NCBI RefSeq assembly: GCF_020524045.1
Contig: NZ_JAIVKL010000013.1
Location: 1-64,000, forward strand
Direction of reading: 5' to 3'
Source of the DNA: Metabacillus litoralis
Lineage (GTDB): Bacteria > Bacillota > Bacilli > Bacillales > Bacillaceae
DNA length: 64,000 nucleotides
Shown here: in pieces, positions 8,290 through 17,533 of the stretch
Layout of the letters: each line of letters begins with the position of its first letter
How positions within the stretch are numbered: position 1 is the stretch's first letter
Translations under genes and position numbers: made by a program
The notes under the pieces: model-generated
Told to the model about the DNA's origin: nothing
What the model saw: only the letters and a program-made list of their open reading frames with translations
Database searches by the model: none

Positions 8290-9699
8290 ATGAATTTGAA
8301 AATCTCCAATTTAGCACAGATTAAGGATGCTCATTTCGAAGAAAGTGATTTGGTAGTAATAGTAGGAGACAATGGGACTGGAAAAACATTGTTACTGGAA
8401 ACAATCACACTTATAAAGGATTACTTTACACGAAACTTAGATAATATGATTGATACATATCTTGAGGAAAACCCCAATTGTATAAAAGTTGAGTTAGATT
8501 GGGAGGACTTGTATAAGTATTACAGGGCAAGTAAGATTGAAAAATTTAATGATGATAAAGATAGCTCATCATCACTTAAAAGATTTAAAGTCGAAGTAGA
8601 AATTCAAGATACATTAGAGGTAAATGACTATTTCTCATATAAATTCAAATCAGTTACTGAAAAAATAACAGAATCAATCAAAGAAAAAGTTTTGTTTACT
8701 GAAGAATCAAATGTGAAATATGAATTATTAGATATACCAGAAGTAAGAGATTCATATGAGTATAGTTCGTCTTTTATAATGAATGATGGTTTTGGTATAT
8801 TGATATCAGATATTGATAATAATCATAAAAATGTAGTTAGCAGTATTTTTCATATAGAATCAGGTGAGGACTTTAACCAGGAAGATCAAGAAGATATTGA
8901 GCCTGTAGAAAATTATTTGCCTACATTAATTAGTGCGGAGGATTTTAAAAATAAGATTTTTAAAAATTCTCAGAAAAATTTTTTGAAATTAATTTTCAGG
9001 AATTATTTTAGTGACGGAAAGTTACTGTTTTTACCATCGGAACGTAACTTATATATGGATAACGCATTAAGGAAAACTCTTGATCAAAATTATAACAAAA
9101 CTAAGTTAAGATATAGTGAGTTTTTGTTTAACAAAGATTATTTAGAGTTCCAGGACTTATCCAAACGTTTTTATAAACGTATCTTCTCTGAAGAACTTAA
9201 GAAACTATTTGGTGGCACTCTTTCATTTACAGATAATGGAGAGGTAGAGAGCTTGACTAAAACAAATGGACATATAATTAGAAGAGAATTGTTTTCTACC
9301 AAACAAAATAGACTTTTACCATATCTAATAATAAATAATCCATTTCAAAATTATAAAGAGATAATTATTGAAGAACCGGAAGCCCATATGTCATTAAAAA
9401 GTATGAATGAGTTATTAGATTTTATAAAAACACTTATAAAGAAAAAGGATAAAAAAGTATACCTTACTACTCATAGTGATGTTTTCTTTAGTAGAGTAAA
9501 TAATTTCCTCATTAGTAATAATGGCATTTCTTCAAAAGTTTATGAACTAAAAGAGGATGGAAAAGAGTCCTTTTTAGAAAGTAAAATTAAAACAGAGTAT
9601 GGATATGAAATTGATTTATTCACTCATGAACTAGAAGACCTCTATCAACAAACAATTGAACTTCAAAATGAAAACATAGATAAGTTGGACGAAGTATGA
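8290..9699 (+). CDS. AAA/ABC-type ATPase of a putative two-gene defence pair
   Basis: 469 residues. An ABC/OLD-like ATPase with Walker A GDNGTGKT near residues 26-33 (after a first strand MNLKISNLAQI typical of AAA_15/AAA_21 proteins), a long variable insert (60-330), Walker B IIIEEPEAHMSL near 357-368, and a switch histidine in YLTTHSDVFF. Such ATPases pair with nucleases in many antiphage systems (Gabija, PARIS, Septu). The stop overlaps the next start by four bases (ATGA), so the two are translationally coupled. No TOPRIM domain is seen, so this is not a full OLD nuclease. The exact system type is not identified. Confidence 0.75.
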   Translation: MNLKISNLAQIKDAHFEESDLVVIVGDNGTGKTLLLETITLIKDYFTRNLDNMIDTYLEENPNCIKVELDWEDLYKYYRASKIEKFNDDKDSSSSLKRFKVEVEIQDTLEVNDYFSYKFKSVTEKITESIKEKVLFTEESNVKYELLDIPEVRDSYEYSSSFIMNDGFGILISDIDNNHKNVVSSIFHIESGEDFNQEDQEDIEPVENYLPTLISAEDFKNKIFKNSQKNFLKLIFRNYFSDGKLLFLPSERNLYMDNALRKTLDQNYNKTKLRYSEFLFNKDYLEFQDLSKRFYKRIFSEELKKLFGGTLSFTDNGEVESLTKTNGHIIRRELFSTKQNRLLPYLIINNPFQNYKEIIIEEPEAHMSLKSMNELLDFIKTLIKKKDKKVYLTTHSDVFFSRVNNFLISNNGISSKVYELKEDGKESFLESKIKTEYGYEIDLFTHELEDLYQQTIELQNENIDKLDEV

Positions 9700-10319
9700 T
9701 TACATCACTTGAACTTATTAATGAGGATAGTATCGAACTTAAGGAAGAGCCAATCATTGTGGAAGATTACATACCATCATTTGAACTATTAATGAGGGTG
9801 AATATAGAGAACGAGAATGGTACTTTATATCATGTCTTTTGTGAACCTAATGCAAAAAGAAACGAAGAAAGTCGTATAAAATTTATTGCATTAAATAATT
9901 TTCCGGACTGTATATTTTTTAAATATAATGAAATGGAAAATATTATAGACTGTTATATATGTGAACTTAAAAAAAAGCCCTCGAACCAATTAACCAAATT
10001 AAAAAAACAGTTATTCTCAGGTTTGATGCATTGTAAAGCACTTTTCTCTATTTTAGATTTAGATATCAATCAAATTAATTTTAAATTTCCTGTTTACTTA
10101 TTAGAGGATAATAATGTCGAGGTCCAATATAACAAATTAGTAGGTAGACCAAAGAAAGTAACTCCTGGTAAGGAAGTTACAGACCCAAGTGATTATGAAA
10201 ATTGGAAGCAAAATAGATTGATTTTTTCTAAGGGTGACTACTCTTATAATATTGATATAGATAAATATCAATTGAATAAAGAAACCGACAAACTATTTAC
10301 TTATGTGCATAAAATATAA
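9696..10319 (+). CDS. Partner protein of the ATPase, possible PD-(D/E)XK-type nuclease
   Basis: 207 residues, start overlapping the ATPase stop. The centre carries ENIIDCYICELKKK, an Asp followed by an E-x-K that resembles the D...(E)xK core of restriction-like nucleases, then a helix with KKQLFSGLMHCKALFSIL, as in small nuclease-like effectors. The rest is not recognised. Coupling to the ATPase argues that it is the effector or regulator of the pair. The nuclease assignment is inferred from a short motif only. Confidence 0.55.
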   Translation: MITSLELINEDSIELKEEPIIVEDYIPSFELLMRVNIENENGTLYHVFCEPNAKRNEESRIKFIALNNFPDCIFFKYNEMENIIDCYICELKKKPSNQLTKLKKQLFSGLMHCKALFSILDLDINQINFKFPVYLLEDNNVEVQYNKLVGRPKKVTPGKEVTDPSDYENWKQNRLIFSKGDYSYNIDIDKYQLNKETDKLFTYVHKI

Positions 10320-10388
10320 ATCTCTTAAAGTAATAGATAGAGTAATTGTTTCCTAATAATTTTTAATTTTGATTTATAAGTCTGACAG

Positions 10389-10420
10389 TATCACCTTCTT
10401 GTAGAGGAGGTGATTTTTTA
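10389..10420 (+). terminator. Terminator after the ATPase pair
   Basis: Stem atcacctt / aggtgat around loop cttgtagag, then TTTTTTA. Confidence 0.7.
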
Positions 10421-10700
10421 TGTGTATATTATTTTGATAGTGTTTTCAGGCATTTGTTATAAATACAAGAAATAGCTAAACTAAATAGCATTGTTAAACT
10501 AAAGGTAATGAGAGACTCTTCCTAATTGGGTTTGGATAATTTATTACTTATTTTTGTTATCAACATTGGGAATTAAAAGACTGTCATTTACTTTACAGTA
10601 CAACGATTACTGCACATCAGAAAAAATCTTCAGCAAGCAAAGTGCGAATGTTGAAGAAAGAAGGAATTTCAAATTATAACCTAAACTTAAAATGTATTTT
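10421..10700. other. Non-coding flank of the RNA-like repeat, copy 1
   Basis: No gene. It contains tcttcagcaagcaaagtgcg followed by ttgaaga, related to segments upstream of the other copies (37245-37285) and to the cassette-end motif family. Confidence 0.35.
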
Positions 10701-10827
10701 CAGTTGGATATAACAGTGAACAGGCTTAAAGTGAGGGGAGGATACTGCCTCTTATTCTTAAAATACTAACTTCGTATAAAATATCTATTAACACAACTAT
10801 ATAAAAGTATGGTATGTCAACACTAAA

Positions 10828-11622
10828 CTAGACAACTTTTTTAAGGTGTTCAAGTTTGTAATCGATCGGACTTACATAACCAAGTGTTCCATGAATTCGT
10901 ATGTGATTAAACCAGTGGACATAGTCATGTAATTCCCTTGTTAATTCTTCTAAACTATCAAAATGTTGCCCTTGAACAAACTCTGTTTTGATGATTTTAA
11001 ATGTCGCTTCAGCTACTGCATTGTCATATGGGCAACCCTTCATGCTTAAAGATCGTTGAATGTTAAACGTCTTTAAAGCATCGTCTATCAGCTTATTTTT
11101 AAACTCATTCCCACGATCCGTATGGAAAAGTTGAATTTTACGAAGGTCGACTTTAATGGAGGCGAATGCACGATAGACTAGTAACGCATCTTTCTTTGGA
11201 CCTGTACTAAAGCCTACGATTTCTCGATTAAAGAGATCGACAAATACACATACGTAATGCCATTTTTTATTGACTCTTACGTACGTCAAATCGCTTACAA
11301 CCACTGTCATTTCTTCTTCCTGGTTGAACTCGCGGTTTAGTTCATTCTTCTGTTCGGATTCATTACATGATTTTGTATGCGGCTTAAATTGAGCTATGGT
11401 ATACGTAGATACAAGACCCTGTTCTTGCATAATACGTCCAATTCGTCTTCTAGATACGATGAGACCGCGCTTTATTAATTCTACTTTGATTTTGCGTGTC
11501 CCATAATTTTGACGACTCGCATGGAAAATGTCGATCACATCTGAGGTCATGTCATCCTCTGTTGCTCTTTCTTTCGCTTCAAAATAGTAAGTGCTTCTAG
11601 GGATTTGTAGGACTTTACACAT
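10828..11622 (-). CDS. IS3-family transposase OrfB (DDE integrase domain)
   Basis: 264 residues from the first ATG. The frame is open further upstream and would be read as an OrfAB fusion by a -1 frameshift at the end of orfA (cgaaag near 11665). An HTH_21-like segment (IPRSTYYFEAK, RQNYGTRKIKVEL) is followed by an rve core with Asp in VVSDLTYV, Asp in LFHTDRGNEF and Glu in NAVAEATFKIIKTE, so the DDE triad is complete. Expected to catalyse copy-out/paste-in transposition of the surrounding IS. Confidence 0.92.
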   Translation of the reverse strand: MCKVLQIPRSTYYFEAKERATEDDMTSDVIDIFHASRQNYGTRKIKVELIKRGLIVSRRRIGRIMQEQGLVSTYTIAQFKPHTKSCNESEQKNELNREFNQEEEMTVVVSDLTYVRVNKKWHYVCVFVDLFNREIVGFSTGPKKDALLVYRAFASIKVDLRKIQLFHTDRGNEFKNKLIDDALKTFNIQRSLSMKGCPYDNAVAEATFKIIKTEFVQGQHFDSLEELTRELHDYVHWFNHIRIHGTLGYVSPIDYKLEHLKKVV

Positions 11623-11663
11623 TGCTGATATCGAGTATTTATGTTGATTATTCTTGATAACAT

Positions 11664-11948
11664 TTACTTTCGTCCTAGTATCAGCGCGGCTTGCTTTAAA
11701 ATGTCGTTTTCCATTTCGAGTTGCTTATTTCTCTTTCGGAGTTCGATCAGTTCTTTTTGTTCATCTGTTACATTGTCTTTTTCTTTAAAAGAACCAGAGT
11801 TCTGACTCTGACCCACCCACTTATCTAAAGAAGAAGGAGTTAGGTCATACTCACGAATAATCTCTTTTCTTGGTTTCCCATTTTGGTACAGCTGCACGAT
11901 CTGTTGTTTGAACTCTTCAGTAAATGTTCGGCGTTCTCTTTTGGTCAT
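11664..11948 (-). CDS. IS3-family transposase OrfA (helix-turn-helix)
   Basis: 94 residues from the ATG preceded by gaggagaat; an in-frame ATG 15 bases earlier lacks a site. An HTH_Tnp_1 domain (RTFTEEFKQQIVQLYQNGK, then EIIREYDLTPSSLDKWV) is followed by a leucine-zipper helix (ELIELRKRNKQLEMENDILKQ). OrfA binds the IS ends and, through frameshifting, provides the N-terminus of the OrfAB transposase. Confidence 0.92.
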   Translation of the reverse strand: MTKRERRTFTEEFKQQIVQLYQNGKPRKEIIREYDLTPSSLDKWVGQSQNSGSFKEKDNVTDEQKELIELRKRNKQLEMENDILKQAALILGRK

Positions 11949-12076
11949 GTAGATTCTCCTCAAATGTATTATCTGTAGTCTACTTGACCTTAAAAATTCT
12001 GTCCAACTAAGTGTAGCCTATCCAGTAGTTAAAACGTCTCGAATCCTTGATAGTACTGGGGGTGAGGCGTTTTTTA

Positions 12077-12426
12077 TTAGAGAAAGAACGAAAGATAAGT
12101 GTTATTAACACGTCTTGAGGGGAGGGAACACTATTTTCTATCTCTATCTTCGGCAAACCGACTAGATTATAAAGTAACTCATTTATTGCATAGTAGATAA
12201 TTTCTGTGAAATAAAAGTAAATAAAAAGACCTCAAAATGTAGAGGTCATCAATGATGAAGAATACGGAATCGATTACTTTTACAAAGTAGTCGACTCTTC
12301 GCAATTGATATAGTTTCAACAAAATTAGTAATCATCATTTTAAAAATTATAGTACGCTATATAAAAAAAGTTGCTTACTAACCTATAGATAGTCTGTTAT
12401 AAAATAAGTAGGTGTAATAATATGCT
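12077..12426. other. Non-coding: distal part of RNA-like repeat copy 1
   Basis: Contains a block shared with copies 2 and 4: gataagtgttattaacac at about 12092-12109, acgtcttg, and the later cggcaaac...ctagatt. No gene. A minus-strand terminator (12221-12248) closes the next gene. Confidence 0.45.
12221..12248 (-). terminator. Terminator for the DUF3231 gene
   Basis: Read on the minus strand: stem gacctc / gaggtc around tacatttt, followed by TTTTTATTT. It lies about 180 bp after the stop codon. Confidence 0.65.
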
Positions 12427-13413
12427 TTATGACTGGTATTCCATTGCTTTGGGTGGGCATTCAAACCAACCATATTTGATTAATAATTCAGTACCATCTT
12501 CCCCAAATTTAGAAACCTCTGCTGCTAATCGAGTAAAATCAATACCAATATCATGTCTAATAGAATTTGAGACAGCATTACCATAATTGCTTATTCCTTG
12601 GGCATTTAAAAAACTGATAAAAAAGAGCATTAACTTTTCAGAAAAAGGAGATTCAAGTGAATCTGTAATACCCCGATTCCATGTATTGGGGGTTGGTAAG
12701 TTTTCCTTGTTCAGTCTTTCTGACATTAGGCGTACATGCTTTTCAGCAATATCTTTTCCCCTTTTAAAATAATCCCGTAGCTCCTTTGTTTTTGTTACTT
12801 GAATAAAGCTGTTCATTAATGATAATCCCAATGAGTTTGTGATTAGGTTATAGAATACACTGGCTATTTCTATTCCTGCAATTGGGCGTTCGACACCAAG
12901 CCAACCGTTTAAGAAGCTTTCCTTTTTAACAAACGATACATCTTTCGGTAATGGAATATAAGGAGCTCTAATCCATAACCCTTTTGCTAATAACAATTCT
13001 CGTGAATCTTTCAGCAATTTTAATGAATTTGATAGAAAGTTTTCATAAAAATTAAAAATATCTTCTCTAGCGATAGTATTAATGGCTAAAGAACCATAGT
13101 TCATATTTCCTTTTGCTACAAACCACTGAAAGTAAAGGATAAATGGGTCTGTATATAATCGCTTCGAATCTAACATAACATCTGATTCCTTAAATCCAAT
13201 AGGTATCGGAAAATTACTATATTTAAAAATCTCTTTAAGTTTTGTAATATTTCCATTTACTGAATTCATGGTTAAAGTGTTTATTTTTTTTATATCGGGG
13301 TCTTCAACTATACGGTCAAAATATTTTAATAAACAATATTTTAATGTTTCTGCTTGATATGTAGACCATAAATATCCTATTTCAGCTGCTGTCATATCAA
13401 TATTAGTTTTCAC
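12427..13413 (-). CDS. DUF3231 family protein
   Basis: 328 residues, the usual length of DUF3231 proteins, which are common in Bacillus and built from two similar helical halves. The first half ends LLAKGLWIRAPYIPLP (about 141-156) and the second ends ELLIKYGWFECPPKA (about 310-324), the duplicated G-W-(I/F)-x-x-P-P pattern. An N-terminal MTAAEIGYLWSTYQAETL segment is typical. Function unproven; relatives have a ferritin-like or spore-coat-like helical fold. Single gene with its own terminator. Confidence 0.8.
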   Translation of the reverse strand: MKTNIDMTAAEIGYLWSTYQAETLKYCLLKYFDRIVEDPDIKKINTLTMNSVNGNITKLKEIFKYSNFPIPIGFKESDVMLDSKRLYTDPFILYFQWFVAKGNMNYGSLAINTIAREDIFNFYENFLSNSLKLLKDSRELLLAKGLWIRAPYIPLPKDVSFVKKESFLNGWLGVERPIAGIEIASVFYNLITNSLGLSLMNSFIQVTKTKELRDYFKRGKDIAEKHVRLMSERLNKENLPTPNTWNRGITDSLESPFSEKLMLFFISFLNAQGISNYGNAVSNSIRHDIGIDFTRLAAEVSKFGEDGTELLIKYGWFECPPKAMEYQS

Positions 13414-13731
13414 GAGTAGCTACACCTTCTTATGTTGAATTATATTACTATGTTTTACACATGTTTTTGAAATTATTACTTATTATTTTTTAGCTTCGCC
13501 TTTGATACTTGTGAAAAATTTAGATAGAATGTAATTCGAGTAAACAACTCTTAGGAAAACTAGAATAATGCTTGAATATGAAGGTGAATAACTATGTATA
13601 AAATTATCGACTTTTTTCTTTTTGGATAAAAAGGTGAATAAAAAAATACCTAATACCAAGGTGGTTTTTTAGATTGACGTTTTAATTTTACACACATACT
13701 ATGCTGCTTTAGCGTAAAAGTGCTTATTATT

Positions 13732-14334
13732 TTAAATTTTGATCGGTGATTTTATGTGACCTATAAAAGTCCTTAGCCTTCTTGAAAGTAAAAAGTGACA
13801 TAGGGCTATGATGCCTCCTGATAAGTCAGATATTAAATCTAAATCAGTGTCTAATAAGCTAGGTTGATTCTTAATTTTAGGTTTAAACACTATATCTTGG
13901 ATAAATTCAAATATTTCATAGAGAGCACCTAATGATGTTGAAAGAAGAATAAAGAGAATTACAATCAATTTTTTATGGAGGATTTTTGTTTTTGCAAACT
14001 GTTGAATAATGAAAAATGACCATAATGTCATTGAATATGTTCCGAATATATGCTGGACTCGATCAAATAAAACAGATGTAACATACAAGTTAAATAATTC
14101 ACCTAAGAAATCATTCGTTGTCATTGAAATAACAACAACAATTCGAACATAAATAGGGATAATCCATTTTTGTTTATATTCAAGAATAACATATATTAGC
14201 CAGAAAATAGGATCAGTGATAGCCGATTTCATATAGTCATAATTGCGTATTAAAAGAAGTCCAAGAATACAAAAAGTTTGAATGATAAAAAAGGTTAAAT
14301 CAATTTTCACTCTTAAAGGGGTGGTTCTGTTCAT
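13732..14334 (-). CDS. DUF2238-like (YjdF-type) integral membrane protein
   Basis: 200 residues with about five to six hydrophobic segments. The motifs LGALYEIFEFIQD and DTDLDLISDLSGGIIA (about 134-176) are the conserved Glu and Asp clusters of the DUF2238/YjdF membrane family. ATG with a ribosome-binding site (aggagtg). It lies 43 bp downstream of the small holin-like gene and probably forms an operon with it. Function unknown. Confidence 0.65.
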   Translation of the reverse strand: MNRTTPLRVKIDLTFFIIQTFCILGLLLIRNYDYMKSAITDPIFWLIYVILEYKQKWIIPIYVRIVVVISMTTNDFLGELFNLYVTSVLFDRVQHIFGTYSMTLWSFFIIQQFAKTKILHKKLIVILFILLSTSLGALYEIFEFIQDIVFKPKIKNQPSLLDTDLDLISDLSGGIIALCHFLLSRRLRTFIGHIKSPIKI

Positions 14335-14377
14335 TTGGTCACTCCTAATACTTTTAGCATTTCAAATATAAATCAAA

Positions 14378-14659
14378 TTAATTTTTCTTATTATTTCTTA
14401 AAGAGATTAAATTTGTTTTTAAAGCAGCATAAGAACCGATAGCAGCGTAGCCATAAAACCAACCCATAAATATACCTGCAATAATATCCTGACGATGACT
14501 TATGAAAATAGAAATTAATAACCCTAAAACAAGTGCAATAGTGGGAATATACTTTTTGTTTATTTTTGAGATGATTTTTATTATTTGAGTAAGCAACATT
14601 ACCAATGGAACAGCTACTATAGCGTCCCAAAAATTAGTTTGAATTGTAGGGAAATCCAA
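14378..14659 (-). CDS. Holin-like small membrane protein
   Basis: 93 residues from a TTG start with aaaggtg 8 bases upstream; a GTG three codons earlier overlaps that site. Three hydrophobic segments, an N-terminal FWDAIVAVPLVMLLTQIIKI and a C-terminal GIFMGWFYGYAAIGSYAALK resemble small phage-type holins or holin-like proteins. No endolysin gene is nearby, so a lytic role is not supported. First gene of a two-gene minus-strand unit. Confidence 0.5.
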   Translation of the reverse strand: MDFPTIQTNFWDAIVAVPLVMLLTQIIKIISKINKKYIPTIALVLGLLISIFISHRQDIIAGIFMGWFYGYAAIGSYAALKTNLISLRNNKKN

Positions 14660-14855
14660 TGTGAACACACCTTTTTTTCTTATTATGCACTAAAGTAAAA
14701 AAATAAAACTAGACTGTAAAATTTTTAACAGCAGTTTAAAACAGGTGAGGAATTAAACGAACCTTGTAACACGATAAATAAAAATACCCGCTTTTTTAAC
14801 CTGATATACAATTGTGTTAGGTCGCAATTGCATAAAAGCAGTCAAAGAAGCAACT

Positions 14856-15015
14856 TTAAAAATCTTTGGAATTCATTTCTCTAACGATTATATGTAAGAG
14901 TGCGTCTAGTTCCTGACTGATTTTAATAGTTTTAGTTGATGAGAAGCGATGTACACTTGCTGTCTTAATCATAATGTTCTTAAAGATTCAATTTTATTAG
15001 TTAAGGATTGGTAAG
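14856..15015 (-). pseudogene. Frameshifted Spo0E-like phosphatase gene
   Basis: The minus strand reads KIESLRTL in one frame and, after a one-base shift near 14970, MIKTASVHRFSSTKTIKISQ followed by ELDALLHIIVREMNSKDF and stop (14856-14858). The family pattern (N-terminal helix with I-E-x-L-R, then T-x-K-I-S-Q-E-L-D-x-L) is complete if the frames are joined. A shortened protein from the ATG at 14972 is possible but would lack the first helix. This is the second Spo0E-like remnant in the island. Confidence 0.6.
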
Positions 15016-15163
15016 TTGTCTTAATTGTTCCTAAAAAGCATAGATAAACAGCAATTGGATGACCTTTAGAATGCGATGTGACTTACATATCTTAATGAAG
15101 TAAATAATTACTTAGATGTAATATATCAACCTCAAGGATTATAATCATGGTTGGAATAAATAT

Positions 15164-15203
15164 AAAAATCTGACATTCCTTAATTAGAAAGTCAGATTTT
15201 TTT
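15164..15203. terminator. Bidirectional terminator
   Basis: Stem aaaatctgac / gtcagatttt with As before and TTTTTTT after. It lies downstream of the broken phospholipase D gene on the minus strand. Confidence 0.75.
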
Positions 15204-15315
15204 GGAACTTGTCAATGTTATGGAAAAGTACAACTCACTCATCGGCCAATCCTTCTTTATGAAAGACTGTTTTTTAAATTGCTTTTATAGTGCAATTTAA
15301 CTATAGAGCAGAGCC

Positions 15316-16724
15316 CTATAATAAATGCTGGAATAAATCCGTTATATAGGATAGTCCTTTTATACTGAATGATTTAAACCAACTTACTTTACCTGGTTTT
15401 AAGTTGGGGTCCTCTATATACGATTCATCCCTTGCTACCTTTAAGCTCTTTTTATAGTAATGGCTCATTTCCTTTTCGAGACTTTGGGTAAATTCCACGC
15501 TATCAATGACCACCATGGACTCGGTATTTAAAAACACCGACCTGGCATCCATATTAAATGCTCCAATGGCACTCAATCGATCATCAAAGATAAATGTTTT
15601 AGCATGTATAGAATCAGGACCCTGATATTCCAATACGTTTACATCCCTTTTTACCATCGCGTTAATATGTTTAATATGTCCCGAATAGGCCATAACATTG
15701 GCAGTTGATGCTAACGAGTTCGTTAAAATCGTTGTTTTTTCAGGTGGTACTTGTAAGGTATCCATATAAGGAAGCATAGGTCCCGTTGGAATAACATACG
15801 GGCTTTGTATGACTAAGGACTTTTTCGAATTCTTCATGAGATTGGTTAAATCATACCAAGCCCAAGGTTCTTTATTAAATCTCTGTATAGGATTATGAAT
15901 AAAGGTGATTTTGTTAGTGGGAAGGGAATTTTTACCCAATCATAATAATTATTAAATAATTTTTTATCTGTTTTCCTCGAATTTTCTAGTTTCTGTTTTA
16001 TTTGTTGATTGGCTTCTTTTGCTTTTTTCTGTCGGCGTGAGGAAAGCTTATCAAAAGGAACCTTTGTAATAGGATGATCCCAGATTTGATTAAAGTACCT
16101 GTCCATTTGATTCAAAACACTGCCTTCCTTTTTCTTGAGATCGGTATTAATTACCAGAACATCTCGGTCATACGTAGGGGATTTTTCACCTTCTTGAATA
16201 AAATAACGATTTCCGATATTTCTGCCGCCGATAACTGCATATTTATGATCGATAATAAGTAATTTATCATGGAGTCGATTATGCCATGTCCAAGGTAGTA
16301 TAGGATTTAATGGTTCGTAAAATTTAATTTCGATATTTGGATGATTGATTAAGGCGTATTGAACATCTTTTATACTAAATCTTAGACCATGGAAAATTCC
16401 ATCTAAAAGGATCCTTACCTTTACGCCACGATCGGCCGCATCCAAAATCGTTCCTAAAAATAAATCAGTAATATACCCTTTATGAATCGCATAATATGCG
16501 ATATCAATAGACTCTTGTGCATTTTCTAATAAGTTAACACGGGCAGCCGCTGAAAACGTTTTTTCTTCCAGTAGAATTACGCGATCCTGTGATGCCTCAC
16601 TTCCATAGAATCGTTCCACTTTATGCTGTTCCTTATAGGTGTTACTAACCTGAGGATGTTTTTCTTTAAAAATAACAATGCCGAACATGGTAGCATACAG
16701 TAAGTAAAAAATGAGAATAATCAT
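15316..16724 (-). pseudogene. Phospholipase D / cardiolipin synthase-like gene with a frameshift
   Basis: Two overlapping frames together make one protein of about 470 residues. The first (16724 to about 15930) has an N-terminal membrane segment and the first HKD motif in HDKLLIIDHKYAVIGGRNIG. The second (to 15316) has the second HKD motif in HAKTFIFDDRLSAIGAFN. The break lies at a run of five A (15929-15933, minus strand); six would restore the frame. Such proteins act on phospholipids at the membrane. The N-terminal frame alone would carry one HKD motif and be inactive. A recent mutation or a sequencing error at the homopolymer are both possible. Confidence 0.8.
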
Positions 16725-17005
16725 AACCGCTCTTCTAACCTTTTTTATCTAATTTACCTCCTTTCTAACACCATAATAATTGTTAATAGTTTGTTCAACA
16801 TTTTTTAAAATATGAAATAAAAAGGAATAATATAAAATAAGTTATGTTAGGTATGAAAAAAGAAAAGGCTAACCTCTTTTCAAATCGGATTAATCGTACC
16901 TCTTCTATTTTAAATTGCTGTCTTGGTATAAATTCTGCTTGGGTTACTGGAATAATCTTAGGGTTAAAATATGGTATTATTTATGTAAGAGTATGAGGTG
17001 ATAAT

Positions 17006-17095
17006 TTGGCCTCAGTAATTATATTTTCTATGATTTTTGTTATTATTGTATTTTTAGCAATGGCTAAAACGATAAAAGATAATCAAAAAAAGTAA
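17006..17095 (+). CDS. Very small single-span membrane protein
   Basis: 29 residues from a TTG start with gaggtga 6 bases upstream. One hydrophobic helix (ASVIIFSMIFVIIVFLAMA) is followed by a basic tail KTIKDNQKK. It resembles the other tiny TM-plus-charged-tail proteins of this island (19332, 32937). Function unknown. Confidence 0.45.
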   Translation: MASVIIFSMIFVIIVFLAMAKTIKDNQKK

Positions 17096-17140
17096 ATAAC
17101 TTAACAGTAGTTATTGTACAAATGGGTGAGAGTGTTCAAT

Positions 17141-17392
17141 ATGAACAGTCGCTTTTTCACTATCGGTGCAGGTTTGTTTATACGGGGAAGAAAACAAGGT
17201 GAAAAAACAGTTAATTACGGGGTGAATTTTTCTTTGGATTTTTTTATTATATTAGGGGGTCTAAAAGTTGTGTTCTCACCATTTACCTTTGTTTGATGTA
17301 TATCTCTTCTTGCTGTTATTGGTTGTTCAGCTGGTGTAAGTGCATTTATCAAAGAACTTTATATTTTAAAAGAAAAAAATTATACTAAATAA
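17141..17392 (+). pseudogene. Small membrane protein gene interrupted by an in-frame TGA
   Basis: From ATG 17141 (site gggtgag) the frame reads through TGA at 17294-17296 to TAA at 17390-17392, giving about 82 residues. The part after the TGA (CISLLAVIGCSAGVSAFIKE) is a plausible second membrane helix, so the stop probably replaced a Trp codon. The first half alone would be a 51-residue protein. Confidence 0.5.
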
Positions 17393-17533
17393 AATATATT
17401 TTGTTCATCGAGAAGAATTTAATAAAAGCTATTTCTTGTTCGAGTAAAGTGTACGATTATTCTATATAAGCAATCAATTCTTGTGCTTACGAAGCAGAAA
17501 AGTGCAACTAAGCATATTAAAATTAGGGTGGGA

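Larger units (their letters stand above)
10810..12023 (-). mobile_element. IS3-family (IS150-like) insertion sequence
   Basis: 1214 bp flanked by agta direct repeats (10806-10809 and 12024-12027), the presumed target duplication. The ends share an imperfect inverted repeat (acactaaactagaca at the left, acacttagttggaca at the right, both followed by ttttaaggt). It encodes orfA and orfB on the minus strand. The sequence that it interrupts exists uninterrupted elsewhere in the window, which fixes its borders. Confidence 0.85.
10702..12076 (+). repeat. Multicopy RNA-like element, copy 1 (split by an IS3-family element)
   Basis: Before the insertion (10702-10809): cagttggatataac promoter-like start, a G-rich hairpin, then aacttcgtataaaatatcta and ttaacacaac. 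After it (12024-12076): gttaaaacgtctc, the conserved loop aatccttgatagtactgg and gaggcgtttttt, which form a terminator. Removing 10810-12023 and one agta copy rebuilds an element colinear with those at 20115, 34690 and 37324. A further conserved block (gataagtgttattaacacg) follows near 12092. Confidence 0.7.
14660..15315. other. Intergenic region with a Spo0E-like remnant and a terminator
   Basis: Apart from the remnant at 14856-15015 and the hairpin at 15164-15203, no gene is seen. Confidence 0.45.

Noticed and set aside
14378-14659. Prophage lysis module
   Set aside because: A holin-like protein alone, with no endolysin or phage structural genes nearby, does not support a prophage.
17294-17296. 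Selenocysteine codon
   Set aside because: No SECIS-like hairpin after the TGA and no selenoprotein family; a simple nonsense mutation is more likely.
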